A stretch of 64,000 bases of DNA, taken from the NCBI GenBank assembly GCA_036774405.1, contig DAIPBO010000013.1:24639-88638 (forward strand). The letters run 5' to 3'. Made by a program: the position numbers and the translations under genes. Positions 8,204 through 16,375 of this stretch are shown in pieces. The notes under the pieces are model-generated. The model worked only from the letters and a program-made list of their open reading frames with translations. It was not told the origin of the DNA and did no database searches. Origin of the DNA: JAAYDS01 sp012729155 (lineage in GTDB: Bacteria > Chloroflexota > Anaerolineae > UBA1429). Each line of letters opens with the position of its first letter. Positions within the stretch are counted from its first letter, which is position 1.

Positions 8204-9412
8204 ATGCGCGTCTCAAAGCGCGCTTTGGCGGCGCTCACCCTGGCCTTGCTGCTGATTCTGCCAGCCGGATGCCAGGCCCGCCCTTTTCTGACCGACGTCA
8301 CCGTCCGACCAGCGGTGATCTCTCCCAACGCCGATGGCGTCAGCGATATCGCCGAGATCACCTATAGTCTCTCGCGCCAGTCGACCATCAGCATCTACGT
8401 GGTCGATGCCGAGGGCAATCGTCACCCCTTTCGCGAGGGGCAGCGTCGTTCGCGTGGTGGGCGCGCCGCCCTCTTTGGTGGGGTGATCAACGACCGCCTG
8501 CTGCCCGATGGCAGCTACACGGTGCGCTTTGAAGCGGTCGATGAGCGGGGCCGTATCAACACGGCCGAGGTGCCGCTGACGATCTCTGATGGTGACCCGG
8601 TGCCGCTCGAGATCCAGGGCCTGAGCATCTGGCCCAACGTGTTTACCCCCAACCGCGACGGCATCACTGATCGCGTGAGCATCGGCTATACCCTCAACAA
8701 AGAGGCCGCCCGCGTTGAGGTCTACCTGGTGGGCGAGGATGGCATCAAGTATCCCGTACCCGAGGACAAGATCCGCGAGGTGGGCGCGCCTGGTCCTCAC
8801 GAGCATGACTATGATGCCGGCGTAGACCTGGGCGCCACACCGCCTCCCGATGGCGACTATACGGTGGTGGTCGAGGCTGATGATGCCGTCGGCAACCGGG
8901 CTCGCGTCAGTGGCCAACTGACCATCTCCCAGGGCGGCGTGCCGCAGGTGGTCATCGTGAATGGCGCGGCCGTCTTCGAGCCGTCGGTGGTGGCTCTGGG
9001 GGGCACCATCACCTTTACGTGCACCGTCAAGAACGAGGGGCGCGTGCCGGTGCGCACGCGCGGGCCCGAGCCCGGCACAACCTATACCACATCAGAGAAC
9101 TACAACACCCTCGGCGAGTATGAGGAGCCGGGCATCTTTCGTATCGGCCTCGACTATGAGGGCAACACCTCGGGGCGCTCCTATCCCTTCCGCTGGCAGC
9201 TCGGCATGGATGACGAGCTCACTACGGTGAACACAGCTCAGGGGCCGCAGCAGTACCTCATGCCCGGGCAGACCGTCACGGTGGTTGGGCATCTGCAGGT
9301 GGTCGACCCGCCGGTGGTCACTGAGCCGTACTACTGGATCGGCCTGCTTCACGAGCAGGTGTGGGTCGTGCAAGATCGAGTCGAGCCGACGCAGATCTCT
9401 GTGGGCTTCTGA
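8204..9412 (+). CDS. Lipoprotein with FlgD-type Ig-like repeats
   Basis: The 402-residue protein has a lipoprotein signal peptide: basic MRVSKR, a hydrophobic stretch, and lipobox LPAGC with Cys23. Two Ig-like modules of the FlgD/gliding-motility kind follow, each starting with a Ca-binding-like loop (ISPNADGVSD near 40, FTPNRDGITD near 150). A C-terminal domain of about 130 residues resembles the intracellular proteinase inhibitor/BsuPI type only loosely. The ATG at 8204 has AGGAGG at 8194-8199. An upstream ATG at 8162 would put extra residues in front of the signal and is rejected. The stop overlaps the start of the glycosyltransferase (TGATG), so the three genes 8204-11119 look like one operon. 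The likely role is in the cell envelope; no enzymatic activity is visible. Confidence 0.8.
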   Translation: MRVSKRALAALTLALLLILPAGCQARPFLTDVTVRPAVISPNADGVSDIAEITYSLSRQSTISIYVVDAEGNRHPFREGQRRSRGGRAALFGGVINDRLLPDGSYTVRFEAVDERGRINTAEVPLTISDGDPVPLEIQGLSIWPNVFTPNRDGITDRVSIGYTLNKEAARVEVYLVGEDGIKYPVPEDKIREVGAPGPHEHDYDAGVDLGATPPPDGDYTVVVEADDAVGNRARVSGQLTISQGGVPQVVIVNGAAVFEPSVVALGGTITFTCTVKNEGRVPVRTRGPEPGTTYTTSENYNTLGEYEEPGIFRIGLDYEGNTSGRSYPFRWQLGMDDELTTVNTAQGPQQYLMPGQTVTVVGHLQVVDPPVVTEPYYWIGLLHEQVWVVQDRVEPTQISVGF

Positions 9413-10347
9413 TGTCGCTGGCCGTCGTCGTCGTCAGCTATAACGTCTGTGAGCTGACGCGTGGCTGTCTGGCATCGGTGTTTCGTGCTCTGAGCCATGC
9501 GGGCACCGACGGTGAGGTCTGGGTGGTGGATAACGCCTCGACCGATGGCAGTGCCGAAATGGTGGCCCAGACCTATCCGCAGGCCATTCTGCTGGCGCTC
9601 GACGAGAACCTGGGCTATGCCGGCGGCGCCAACCGCGCACTGCGGCCTCTGTTGGCGCGCAAAGATATCCCCGAGTGGTTCCTGGTGCTCAACCCCGACA
9701 CCGTGTTGGCAGAAGATGCCTTGGCACAGTTGTTGACGGTGATGCGTGATCTGCCCGCGGCTGGCATCGCCGGTGCTCAGCTTGCCTATGGCGATGGCGG
9801 CTTTCAGCATGGCGCCTTTCACTTTCCCACCTTGGCAATGCTGCTGCTGGATTTCTGGCCGCTGCACCACCGTCTGCTCGATTCGCCCCTCAATGGGCGC
9901 TATCCACGGCGGCGCTATGCTCGCGGGCTCCCCTTTGCCATCGACCACCCCCTGGGTGCAGCCATGCTCATCCGTCGTGAGGTGTTGCGTTCTGTGGGTC
10001 TCTTTGATGAGACCTACTTTATGTACTGTGAAGAGATCGACTATTGCCTTCGGGCCAGACGCGCCGGCTGGGGGATCTATCTGGCGCCGGCGGCACGTAT
10101 CGTGCATTTTGCGGGGCAGAGCACAAGCCAGTTTCGCGAGCGCATGTTTGTGGCGCTCTGGCGTAGCCGGCTTATGCTCTTTGACCGCTACTACTCGCGG
10201 CTCTACCGCTGGCTGGCGCGGCGCATCATCCGTGTGGGCATGAGCGCTCAACGTCGAGCCACCGAGCGGCAGATCGCCTCGGGCGTCCTGACGGCAGACC
10301 AGGCAGCCCCGCGCCTAACCGCCTATCGCCAGGTGATGGAGCTCTAG
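9412..10347 (+). CDS. Family 2 glycosyltransferase (rhamnosyltransferase-like)
   Basis: This 311-residue GT-A fold enzyme begins MSLAVVVVSYNVCELTRGCL. It shows the nucleotide-binding VVDNASTDGSAEMV, ENLGYAGGANRAL and the metal motif in LVLNPDTVL, then GAAMLIRREVLRSVGLFDE and FMYCEEIDYCLRARRAGW (catalytic base region). This is the WbbL-like GT2 layout seen in polysaccharide assembly. The donor and acceptor sugars are not predictable. The ATG at 9412 overlaps the stop of the lipoprotein gene. The next gene is a second GT2. Confidence 0.88.
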   Translation: MSLAVVVVSYNVCELTRGCLASVFRALSHAGTDGEVWVVDNASTDGSAEMVAQTYPQAILLALDENLGYAGGANRALRPLLARKDIPEWFLVLNPDTVLAEDALAQLLTVMRDLPAAGIAGAQLAYGDGGFQHGAFHFPTLAMLLLDFWPLHHRLLDSPLNGRYPRRRYARGLPFAIDHPLGAAMLIRREVLRSVGLFDETYFMYCEEIDYCLRARRAGWGIYLAPAARIVHFAGQSTSQFRERMFVALWRSRLMLFDRYYSRLYRWLARRIIRVGMSAQRRATERQIASGVLTADQAAPRLTAYRQVMEL

Positions 10348-10348
10348 C

Positions 10349-11119
10349 ATGAACGCCGTGACCGCTGCCGTCTTGGCGGCCAACAATGAAGATGACATCG
10401 ACGGTTGCCTCGCCAGCCTGGCCTGGGCTGATGCGCTGCTGGTGGTGCTCGATACGCGCAGCGTCGACCGTACCGCCGAGCGGGCCCGTGCCCATGGCGC
10501 CAGGGTTGTGCCTCACCCGTTTCATGATTTCGGGGCCCAGCGTAACTTTGCGCTGGCACAGGCCGATACCGAGTGGGTCTTTTTCCTCGATACCGATGAG
10601 CGCTGCACGCCTGCGCTGGCCGCAGAGCTGCGCGAGGCTGCTGCGCGTGACGATCTCGATGGCTGGTGGGTGCCGCGCCGCAATATCATCTTTGGCGACG
10701 AGATCCGCCATGGCGGCTGGTATCCAGACCATCAGCTGCGTCTGCTGCGGCGCTCGCGGGCGCGCTATGACCCGCATCGACAAGTTCACGAGGTGGTCTT
10801 GCTCGATGGCGAGGCGGGCTACCTGGACGAGCCGCTGATCCACTATAACTACCGCAGTGTGGCGCAGTTCAGCGCCAAACAGCGCCAATATGTGGCCCTC
10901 GAGGCGCAGATCCGCTACCAGGATGGCGTCCGGCCCAGGCCGTGGACCTATGTGCTGCAGCCGCTGCGTGAGTTCTGGCGGCGCTATGTGACGCTGCAAG
11001 GCTATCGAGACGGCTGGGCCGGCCTGCGGCTGTGCGCATTGGTGGCCTATCACTATGGGCTGCTGGTCACATTGAGGCTGGGGCAGCTATGGCGAACAAG
11101 CAAAAAGGGCCGGGGATAA
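10349..11119 (+). CDS. Family 2 glycosyltransferase (WaaE/KdtX-like)
   Basis: The 256-residue protein opens MNAVTAAVLAANNEDDIDGCL, followed by VLDTRSVDRTAERARAHGARV and the metal-binding FLDTDERCT. A WWVPRRNIIFGDEIRHGGWYPD segment and a C-terminal hydrophobic helix pair follow. This matches the GT2 subgroup near WaaE/KdtX, in which a lipid- or core-linked acceptor is glycosylated at the membrane face. It starts one base after the previous stop. Its stop lies inside the terminator hairpin at 11105-11129. Confidence 0.87.
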   Translation: MNAVTAAVLAANNEDDIDGCLASLAWADALLVVLDTRSVDRTAERARAHGARVVPHPFHDFGAQRNFALAQADTEWVFFLDTDERCTPALAAELREAAARDDLDGWWVPRRNIIFGDEIRHGGWYPDHQLRLLRRSRARYDPHRQVHEVVLLDGEAGYLDEPLIHYNYRSVAQFSAKQRQYVALEAQIRYQDGVRPRPWTYVLQPLREFWRRYVTLQGYRDGWAGLRLCALVAYHYGLLVTLRLGQLWRTSKKGRG

Positions 11120-11129
11120 CCCGGCCCTT
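11105..11129. terminator. Bidirectional terminator between the GT2 gene and hpf
   Basis: AAGGGCCGGG pairs with CCCGGCCCTT around a short loop. An A run on the left and a TTGTCGTT run on the right allow use from both sides. It overlaps the glycosyltransferase stop codon. Confidence 0.75.
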
Positions 11130-11143
11130 GTCGTTCGCTTTGC

Positions 11144-11695
11144 TCAGATCACTTCGGGCAGCAGCAAGCCATAGCCGCCATCATGACGCTTGTAGACGAC
11201 ACTGTAACTCGAGACAGACATGTTGTAGAACAGGAAAAAGTCGTGACCCAGCAGCTCCATCTGCTCGATGGCCTCTTCAGGGTCCATGGGGCGCGTCTCA
11301 AAGCGTTTGATGCGCACGATACGCGCTTCCTCAGCGTCCTCGTCCTCAATCTCGGCAGGCGCGAGATCTTCCTCAGCGCCATCGTTGCGGCGCGACTCCC
11401 AGTGCTTGCCCTTGAAACGGCGGATCTGGCGGACCATCTTGTCGAGCGAGGCATCGATCGACTGGCGCATGTCGCCTGAGCGTTCCTCAGCGCGCAAAAT
11501 GATGCCATTGTTGCTGCGCACTGTGATCTGCGCCACCTGCCGCTGCTCTGAGCGGCGGGCGTTCTCTACCGAAAGGTCGATCTTGGCTTCGCCCAAATGG
11601 GGCAAGAAACGATCCAACTTGCTAATCTTGCGTTCTACATAGTCACGGAGAGCATCGCCTACTTCGAGGTTGTGCCCTTTGATCAGGATCTCCAT
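11144..11695 (-). CDS. hpf: Ribosome hibernation promoting factor, long form
   Basis: Long HPF binds the 30S decoding region and dimerises ribosomes into inactive 100S particles. The 183-residue protein has the N-terminal HPF/YfiA fold (MEILIKGHNLEVGDALRDYVERKISKL cut here into its parts: KGHNLEV, DYVERKISKLDRF). A charged linker follows, and then the C-terminal dimerisation domain with KRFETRPMDPEEAIEQMELL and HDFFLFYN. The open frame extends upstream, but the ATG at 11695 has AAAGGAG just before it and matches the family start. A promoter with TTGACA and TATCAT lies at 11814-11785. The gene is monocistronic. Confidence 0.95.
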   Translation of the reverse strand: MEILIKGHNLEVGDALRDYVERKISKLDRFLPHLGEAKIDLSVENARRSEQRQVAQITVRSNNGIILRAEERSGDMRQSIDASLDKMVRQIRRFKGKHWESRRNDGAEEDLAPAEIEDEDAEEARIVRIKRFETRPMDPEEAIEQMELLGHDFFLFYNMSVSSYSVVYKRHDGGYGLLLPEVI

Positions 11696-11784
11696 CTCGG
11701 CTCCTTTCTCTATAATACCCGGCGGAACCGGAAACTCTGCGCTCTGCCGCTCGTATAGTTGGCAGCGCGTCATGGAGTAGCTGC

Positions 11785-11814
11785 ATGATACCATCGCGAC
11801 CCTGGCCTGTCAAC
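11785..11814 (-). promoter_or_regulatory. Putative hpf promoter
   Basis: On the minus strand TTGACA (11814-11809) and TATCAT (11790-11785) have an 18-bp spacer. The leader to the hpf ATG would be about 80 nt. Confidence 0.6.
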
Positions 11815-11851
11815 GGCAGAGATGCAGGTAGACAATAACGCGCGTATGGTC

Positions 11852-11906
11852 AGGGCAGCGTGCGAGCCGCACGTGCGTGCAGGCCGCACCTGCGTGCAGG
11901 CCGCAC
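11852..11906 (+). repeat. 55-bp repeat, left copy, bordering the gap
   Basis: These 55 bases are identical to 12007-12061 on the other side of the N run. They contain two near-identical 17-bp units (11873-11889 and 11890-11906, consensus nTGCGTGCAGGCCGCAC) and a more degenerate unit before them. Each unit is partly palindromic (GTGC...GCAC). Confidence 0.9.
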
Positions 11907-12006
11907 NNNNNNNNNNNNNNNNNNNNNNNNNNNNNNNNNNNNNNNNNNNNNNNNNNNNNNNNNNNNNNNNNNNNNNNNNNNNNNNNNNNNNNNNNNNNNN
12001 NNNNNN
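11907..12006. other. Assembly gap of 100 N
   Basis: The run of exactly 100 N is a conventional scaffold-gap length, so the true distance is unknown. It lies inside a tandem-repeat stretch in the 450-bp intergenic region between hpf and the membrane-protein gene. Confidence 0.99.
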
Positions 12007-12093
12007 AGGGCAGCGTGCGAGCCGCACGTGCGTGCAGGCCGCACCTGCGTGCAGGCCGCACTTGAGAGCGGGGCGCACTTGAGTGCGGGGCGG
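12007..12093 (+). repeat. Right copy of the 55-bp repeat plus degenerate 17-bp units
   Basis: The first 55 bases repeat 11852-11906 exactly. Two further degenerate units follow (12062-12078 and 12079-12093), starting TTGAG instead of CTGCG and containing GCGGGGCG. So at least four 17-bp-periodic units can be counted on this side. No coding sense is visible. The run ends about 55 bp before the ATG of the membrane protein. Confidence 0.85.
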
Positions 12094-12146
12094 TGACCGG
12101 CTATGATGGAGTTGCCGGTTCGTGATGTCGAACCGTGAGGGAGGGA

Positions 12147-13133
12147 ATGATGGACTATAGTGCAATCATCAAACGCAGCGTCGAACTCACCTGGCGCAAC
12201 AAGCTGCTGTGGGTGTTTGGCATCTTGGTGGCCGTGTTTACAGGTGGCGCAGGCAACGCCGGCCAGGGTCTGCAATACACCTTTAACCAGCAAGACGTCG
12301 AGCGTTGGAGCCGGTCTATGCCTTACGGTGGCGACCTGCCCTGGCGGCAACTGGCCGCCTTGGGTGCTGGGGTCATTCTCTTTTTGGTGTTCGTGGGCCT
12401 CATCATGATCGCGGTCAGCATCATTGTGGCCTATACCAGCGAAGGCGCGCTCGTGGCGGCTGCTGATGATCTCGACGGTGGGCGCAAACCGACCTTCCGC
12501 GAGGCCGTGGGCAGGGGTTGGCAGCGCTTTTTGCGGCTCTTTGCCCAAGACCTGATCATTGGACTGATCACGTTTGTGGTGGGCCTACTGGTGCTGCTGG
12601 CCTATGCACTGGTGGCAGGTCTATTGCTGGCGCCGGGCATTGTAGCCGTCACCGCCGATGGCACCATCCGCGTCCTGGGCATCATCTGGCTGGTGCTGTT
12701 GGGCCTGGTGGTGATCCTTGGCCTGATCCTGCTGATGGCGGCTGTCGGTGCCGGGCAGAGTCTGGTGCGAGCCTACGCCATGCGCGCCTCAGTGCTCAAC
12801 CTTGAGGGCGTATTCGATGCCCTTGGCAGCGCCTGGGCGCTCTTGCGTTCCAGGTTGCGCGAGTCTTTGACGATGTGGCTTTGGATGGCCTTGGTCTCTC
12901 TAGGTATTGGGCTGCTGATGGTGCCCATCGGCTTGCTGATCGCCGCGATGCTGGTGGTGCCCGCGGCAGGGGCCTACGCCCTCGGCCGGTCGGCCGTGCT
13001 GCCGGCACTCATCATTGTGCCCTTACTGGCCCTGCTGGCCATCCTGGTCGTCTGGCTCGGCGGCCTCTATACCGCCTTTCAGTCGACGGTGTGGACGTTG
13101 ACCTACAACCAGCTGGCGGGCCGACGAGACTAG
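12147..13133 (+). CDS. Polytopic membrane protein, conserved in Chloroflexota-like genomes (function unknown)
   Basis: The 328-residue protein starts MMDYSAIIKRSVELTWRNKLLWVFG, with a short cytoplasmic amphipathic start and then about six to seven hydrophobic segments. These lie near 22-40, 80-105, 140-165, 170-200, 245-275 and 280-315, counted from the sequence. No catalytic motif is seen. The pattern (a YSAIIKRSVELTWRNK-type head and Ala/Leu/Val-rich helices) resembles glycerophosphodiester-phosphodiesterase membrane-domain and DUF4013-like families, but I cannot assign it. Two adjacent ATGs (12147, 12150) follow GAGGGAGGG. It converges on recN with a few bases of overlap. Confidence 0.75.
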   Translation: MMDYSAIIKRSVELTWRNKLLWVFGILVAVFTGGAGNAGQGLQYTFNQQDVERWSRSMPYGGDLPWRQLAALGAGVILFLVFVGLIMIAVSIIVAYTSEGALVAAADDLDGGRKPTFREAVGRGWQRFLRLFAQDLIIGLITFVVGLLVLLAYALVAGLLLAPGIVAVTADGTIRVLGIIWLVLLGLVVILGLILLMAAVGAGQSLVRAYAMRASVLNLEGVFDALGSAWALLRSRLRESLTMWLWMALVSLGIGLLMVPIGLLIAAMLVVPAAGAYALGRSAVLPALIIVPLLALLAILVVWLGGLYTAFQSTVWTLTYNQLAGRRD

Positions 13134-14854
13134 CCACCCCGTCGGGCGAGCAGTTCACGGGCGCTGCGCCGAGATGCCTCGGTGGCAGCGCCCCCTAGCA
13201 TCACGGCCAGCTCTTCTATGCGGTCATGCTCCTCGATCTGCGCCACTTGCGACAGGGTTCGCTCTCCCGCGACCTCTTTGGTGACGCGGTAGTGCGCGTC
13301 GCCGTAACAAGCGATTTGTGCCAGATGCGTGACGCACAGCACCTGGTGGTCGCTCGCCAAAGAGCGTAGTTTGCGCCCCACGATGTCGCCCGTACGCCCG
13401 CCGATGCCGGCGTCGATCTCGTCAAAGATCAGGGTGGGCACCGGGTCGATGCGTGCCAGTACCGTCTTCATGGCGAGCATCAGCCGCGACGTCTCGCCGC
13501 CTGAGGCGATTCTGGCGAGCGGCTTGAGCTCCTCTCCTGGGTTGGGCGAGATCAAGAACTCGACCTGATCGAGGCCGGTGGCGTCGTAGCGCACCCGGGC
13601 GCTAATGCCGCCTGTTTCGGTGAGCGAAACGCCATCGGGGGCTGTCTCGTGCCTGAGATCGACCGCAAAGCGCGCTGCTGCCATGCTCAGGTCAGTCAGC
13701 TCTTGCTCGATGGCCGTGCTCAGCCGCGCAGACGCCTCGTGGCGGCGACCCGAGAGCTCAGCGCCCACCGCAGACATCTCGGCCAATAGCGCCTCTTCGC
13801 GCTCGTAGAGCTCGGCGAGGCGCTCACCACTGTGCTCGATGCCGTCTAGCTCGGCCTGAGCGCTATGACGATAGGCCAGCACGTCGGCCATTGTCGCGCC
13901 ATATTTGCGCTTGAGGCTGCCCAGCAGCTGTAACCGTTCTTCGGCCTCAGCCAGGCGCTTGGGGTCGAACTCGATCTCGTCTCGGTAGGCGCGCAGTGCG
14001 TGCGCTAGGTCCTCTAGCTGGTAAAGAGCGCCTTCGGCTTGCTGGCTCATCTCGGCCATGGCGGGGTCGAGTTGAGATAACTCGCTCAATGCCTGGACGG
14101 TGCGGCCCAACTGGTCGAGTGCTGAGCGAGCCTCGCCCTGCGACAGGCGCGTGTAGGCTTCTGCGGCCAGCTCCATGCGCCGTTCTGCATTGCCCAGCAA
14201 GTGCAACTCGGCGCGTAGCTCTTCCTCCTCGTCCTCGGTCAGGCGGGCGCTGTCGATCTCGTCGATCTGGTAGCGCAGTAGGTCGATCCGCCGGACGAGC
14301 TCGCGCTCGTCGCGCCGCAGCGCCGCGAGCCCGCGCCGCACCTCACCCAGCTCGCGCGCCAGGTCGCCAAAGCGCCCGCGCAGCGGCTCCAGGCCGCCGT
14401 AGGCATCGAGCATCAACACATGTTGGTGCACATCCATCAGCGAGAGGTGCTCACCCTGCCCGTGGATATCCACCAGATGCTGCCCCACCTGCGACAAGAC
14501 GCCCAGGGTGACCACGTGGCCATTGATGCGGCAGATGCTACGGCGCGTTCGGCTCACCTCGCGCCGCACGATCAGGGCGCCCTGCTCATCGGCCAGCCCC
14601 TGTTCCTCGAGCAGCGCCACCAGCGCTGGCGAGGGCTGTGCGCCCAGGTCGAACACGGCCTCGACCGAGAGCGCGTCGCAGCCGGTGCGGATCATCTCGC
14701 CAGAGGCGCGGCCGCCCAGCAGCAGCGTCATGGCGTCGATAATGATCGACTTGCCCGTACCCGTTTCACCGGTGAGCACGCTAAACCCGGCGCCGAACTC
14801 GAGGCGCAGCGAGGCAATGATGGCGAGGTTGTTGATGGTCAGCTCTAGTAGCAC
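13130..14854 (-). CDS. recN: DNA repair protein RecN
   Basis: RecN is an SMC-like ATPase acting in double-strand break repair. The 574-residue protein has an N-terminal Walker A TGETGTGKS (28-36), a long coiled-coil-forming middle with many Glu/Leu/Arg heptads (about 150-370), and C-terminal ABC signature and Walker B elements (ARIASGGETSRLMLAMK, TLIFDEIDAGIGG). The start is GTG at 14854, preceded by GGAGGG. A strong promoter lies at 14915-14887. The order TIN-NLAIIASLRLEF at the N-terminus is typical of RecN. Confidence 0.96.
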   Translation of the reverse strand: MLLELTINNLAIIASLRLEFGAGFSVLTGETGTGKSIIIDAMTLLLGGRASGEMIRTGCDALSVEAVFDLGAQPSPALVALLEEQGLADEQGALIVRREVSRTRRSICRINGHVVTLGVLSQVGQHLVDIHGQGEHLSLMDVHQHVLMLDAYGGLEPLRGRFGDLARELGEVRRGLAALRRDERELVRRIDLLRYQIDEIDSARLTEDEEEELRAELHLLGNAERRMELAAEAYTRLSQGEARSALDQLGRTVQALSELSQLDPAMAEMSQQAEGALYQLEDLAHALRAYRDEIEFDPKRLAEAEERLQLLGSLKRKYGATMADVLAYRHSAQAELDGIEHSGERLAELYEREEALLAEMSAVGAELSGRRHEASARLSTAIEQELTDLSMAAARFAVDLRHETAPDGVSLTETGGISARVRYDATGLDQVEFLISPNPGEELKPLARIASGGETSRLMLAMKTVLARIDPVPTLIFDEIDAGIGGRTGDIVGRKLRSLASDHQVLCVTHLAQIACYGDAHYRVTKEVAGERTLSQVAQIEEHDRIEELAVMLGGAATEASRRSARELLARRGG

Positions 14855-14886
14855 AGAGCCCTCCGCAGACCGTGACTCGTGGGCAG

Positions 14887-14915
14887 ATTATCTCGTTGGG
14901 CCCGGGCCGTGTCAA
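14887..14915 (-). promoter_or_regulatory. Putative recN promoter
   Basis: On the minus strand TTGACA (14915-14910) and GATAAT (14892-14887) have a 17-bp spacer. Confidence 0.75.
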
Positions 14916-15008
14916 TCGTCGAAAGGGCTGGCAAGCCGCCTGACACACGATTGCGGTCGGCAGCCGCTTGTGCTAACCTGCCGCTATCCTGCCAAGGAGG
15001 CCCTGATC

Positions 15009-16364
15009 GTGACACTCGCGCGCTATCATCAGCAGGCTTTGGAGACGTTGCGAGATCTGGTGCGTATCGACACTACCAATCCTCCAGGCAACGAAACGGC
15101 CGCCGCGGCCTACCTGGCTCAAAAGCTGGGCGCCGCAGGCATTCAGGCCGAGGTAATCGAGTCGCAGCCCGGGCGTGGTAACCTCGTGGCGCGGCTGCGA
15201 GGTGCCGGCGAGGCCAAGCCGCTCCTGCTGATGGGGCACCTCGATGTGGTGGCGGCCGACCCGACCGACTGGGAGGAGGATCCCTTTGCGGCCGTGGTGC
15301 GCGACGGATTCTTGTGGGGGCGTGGCAGCACCGACAACAAGCAGATGATCGCCACGGCAGCCACCATCCTGCTGGCCCTCAAAGAGGGCGCCGTGCCACT
15401 CAAGCGCGATGTGTTGTTCATCGGTGCGGCCGACGAGGAGCACGGTGGGCGTCAGGGTATGGGCTATCTGGCGCGTGAGCGGCGTGACTTGTTCGATGTG
15501 GCCGGCGCCATCAACGAGGGCGGCGGTGGCGCCATCGAGACGGGCGGCAGATTGTTCTACACCTGCCAGACGGGCGAAAAGGGCGTCTGTCGTACGGTGT
15601 GGACCTCGCGAGCTCCTGGCGGACATGGCTCGGCGCCGCGCCGAGACCTCTCGACCGCCAAGCTGGTGCGGGCGCTGGCCCGCCTGGGTGATGGCTATGT
15701 ACGGCCCAATCTCACCGAGACGATGCGGCGCGCTCTGACGCTCATTGCCCAGGGGCAGTCGTCGCGTCTGGCGGCACGCGTCGTGCGCCTGCTCGACCAG
15801 GGCAAGCTCGACGAGGCGTTGCTGGCCGCTGGCCTGGCCCCCGAGCAGCCTGGCCGCACCCGCTCGCTGCTGTTCGACAGCGCATCGATCACTGGCCTGT
15901 CGGCCGGCGACCCCGCCAGTATCAACGTCATCCCCGGGCAGGCCCGCGCCTATGTTGATGGGCGCATTCTGCCCGGTCAAACGCGCGAGGGTTATCTGCA
16001 GGTGCTGCGTAACCTGGCGCAAGAGGATGTCGATATCGAGGTGTATGCTGAGCAGTACTCGCCTGGCCTCGAGTCGACGTCAGACACGGATCTCTATCAC
16101 ACCATCGAGCGGGTTGTGGCGCAGCGTTGCGACGGCGCTCAGGTGGTGCCATGGCTCTGCGCTGGCTCCACCGATGCCAAGCATTTGGTGCCGCTGGGTG
16201 TGCCGGTGTATGGCTTTATACCCACACCGCCGCTTCCGCCCGGCGTGACAGCTCCCGGCGCCCATGCCGCCAATGAAAGGCTCTGGCTCGACCATCTGCC
16301 GTTCATGTTCGATACACTGTTCGACGTCACGCTGCAATTCTGTCGCGATGGCAATCTACGTTGA
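15009..16364 (+). CDS. M20-family metallopeptidase (dipeptidase/deacylase)
   Basis: The 451-residue protein is a zinc-dependent M20 hydrolase. Zinc and catalytic residues are visible: His77 and Asp79 in MGHLDVV, Asp109 in GRGSTDNK, the Glu143-Glu144 pair in ADEEHGG, and the C-terminal His in GAHAANERL. The region 190-320 fits the dimerisation/lid domain (GHGSAPRRD). The substrate could be a dipeptide, an N-acyl amino acid or carnosine-like; the sequence does not decide. The frame is open for 500 bp upstream, but that part is antisense to recN. The GTG at 15009 follows AAGGAGG at the right distance. It is 11 bp ahead of pepA. Confidence 0.88.
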   Translation: MTLARYHQQALETLRDLVRIDTTNPPGNETAAAAYLAQKLGAAGIQAEVIESQPGRGNLVARLRGAGEAKPLLLMGHLDVVAADPTDWEEDPFAAVVRDGFLWGRGSTDNKQMIATAATILLALKEGAVPLKRDVLFIGAADEEHGGRQGMGYLARERRDLFDVAGAINEGGGGAIETGGRLFYTCQTGEKGVCRTVWTSRAPGGHGSAPRRDLSTAKLVRALARLGDGYVRPNLTETMRRALTLIAQGQSSRLAARVVRLLDQGKLDEALLAAGLAPEQPGRTRSLLFDSASITGLSAGDPASINVIPGQARAYVDGRILPGQTREGYLQVLRNLAQEDVDIEVYAEQYSPGLESTSDTDLYHTIERVVAQRCDGAQVVPWLCAGSTDAKHLVPLGVPVYGFIPTPPLPPGVTAPGAHAANERLWLDHLPFMFDTLFDVTLQFCRDGNLR

Positions 16365-16375
16365 GGGACACGACT

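Noticed and set aside
11852..12093. CRISPR array
   Set aside because: The units are 17 bp, adjacent without unique spacers, and no cas genes are near.
11770..12548. Several frames that pass through the N run
   Set aside because: They consist of translated N or repeat sequence and have no support.
14508..15008. 500-bp N-terminal extension of the M20 peptidase frame
   Set aside because: This part is antisense to recN and precedes a good ribosome binding site at the GTG start 15009.
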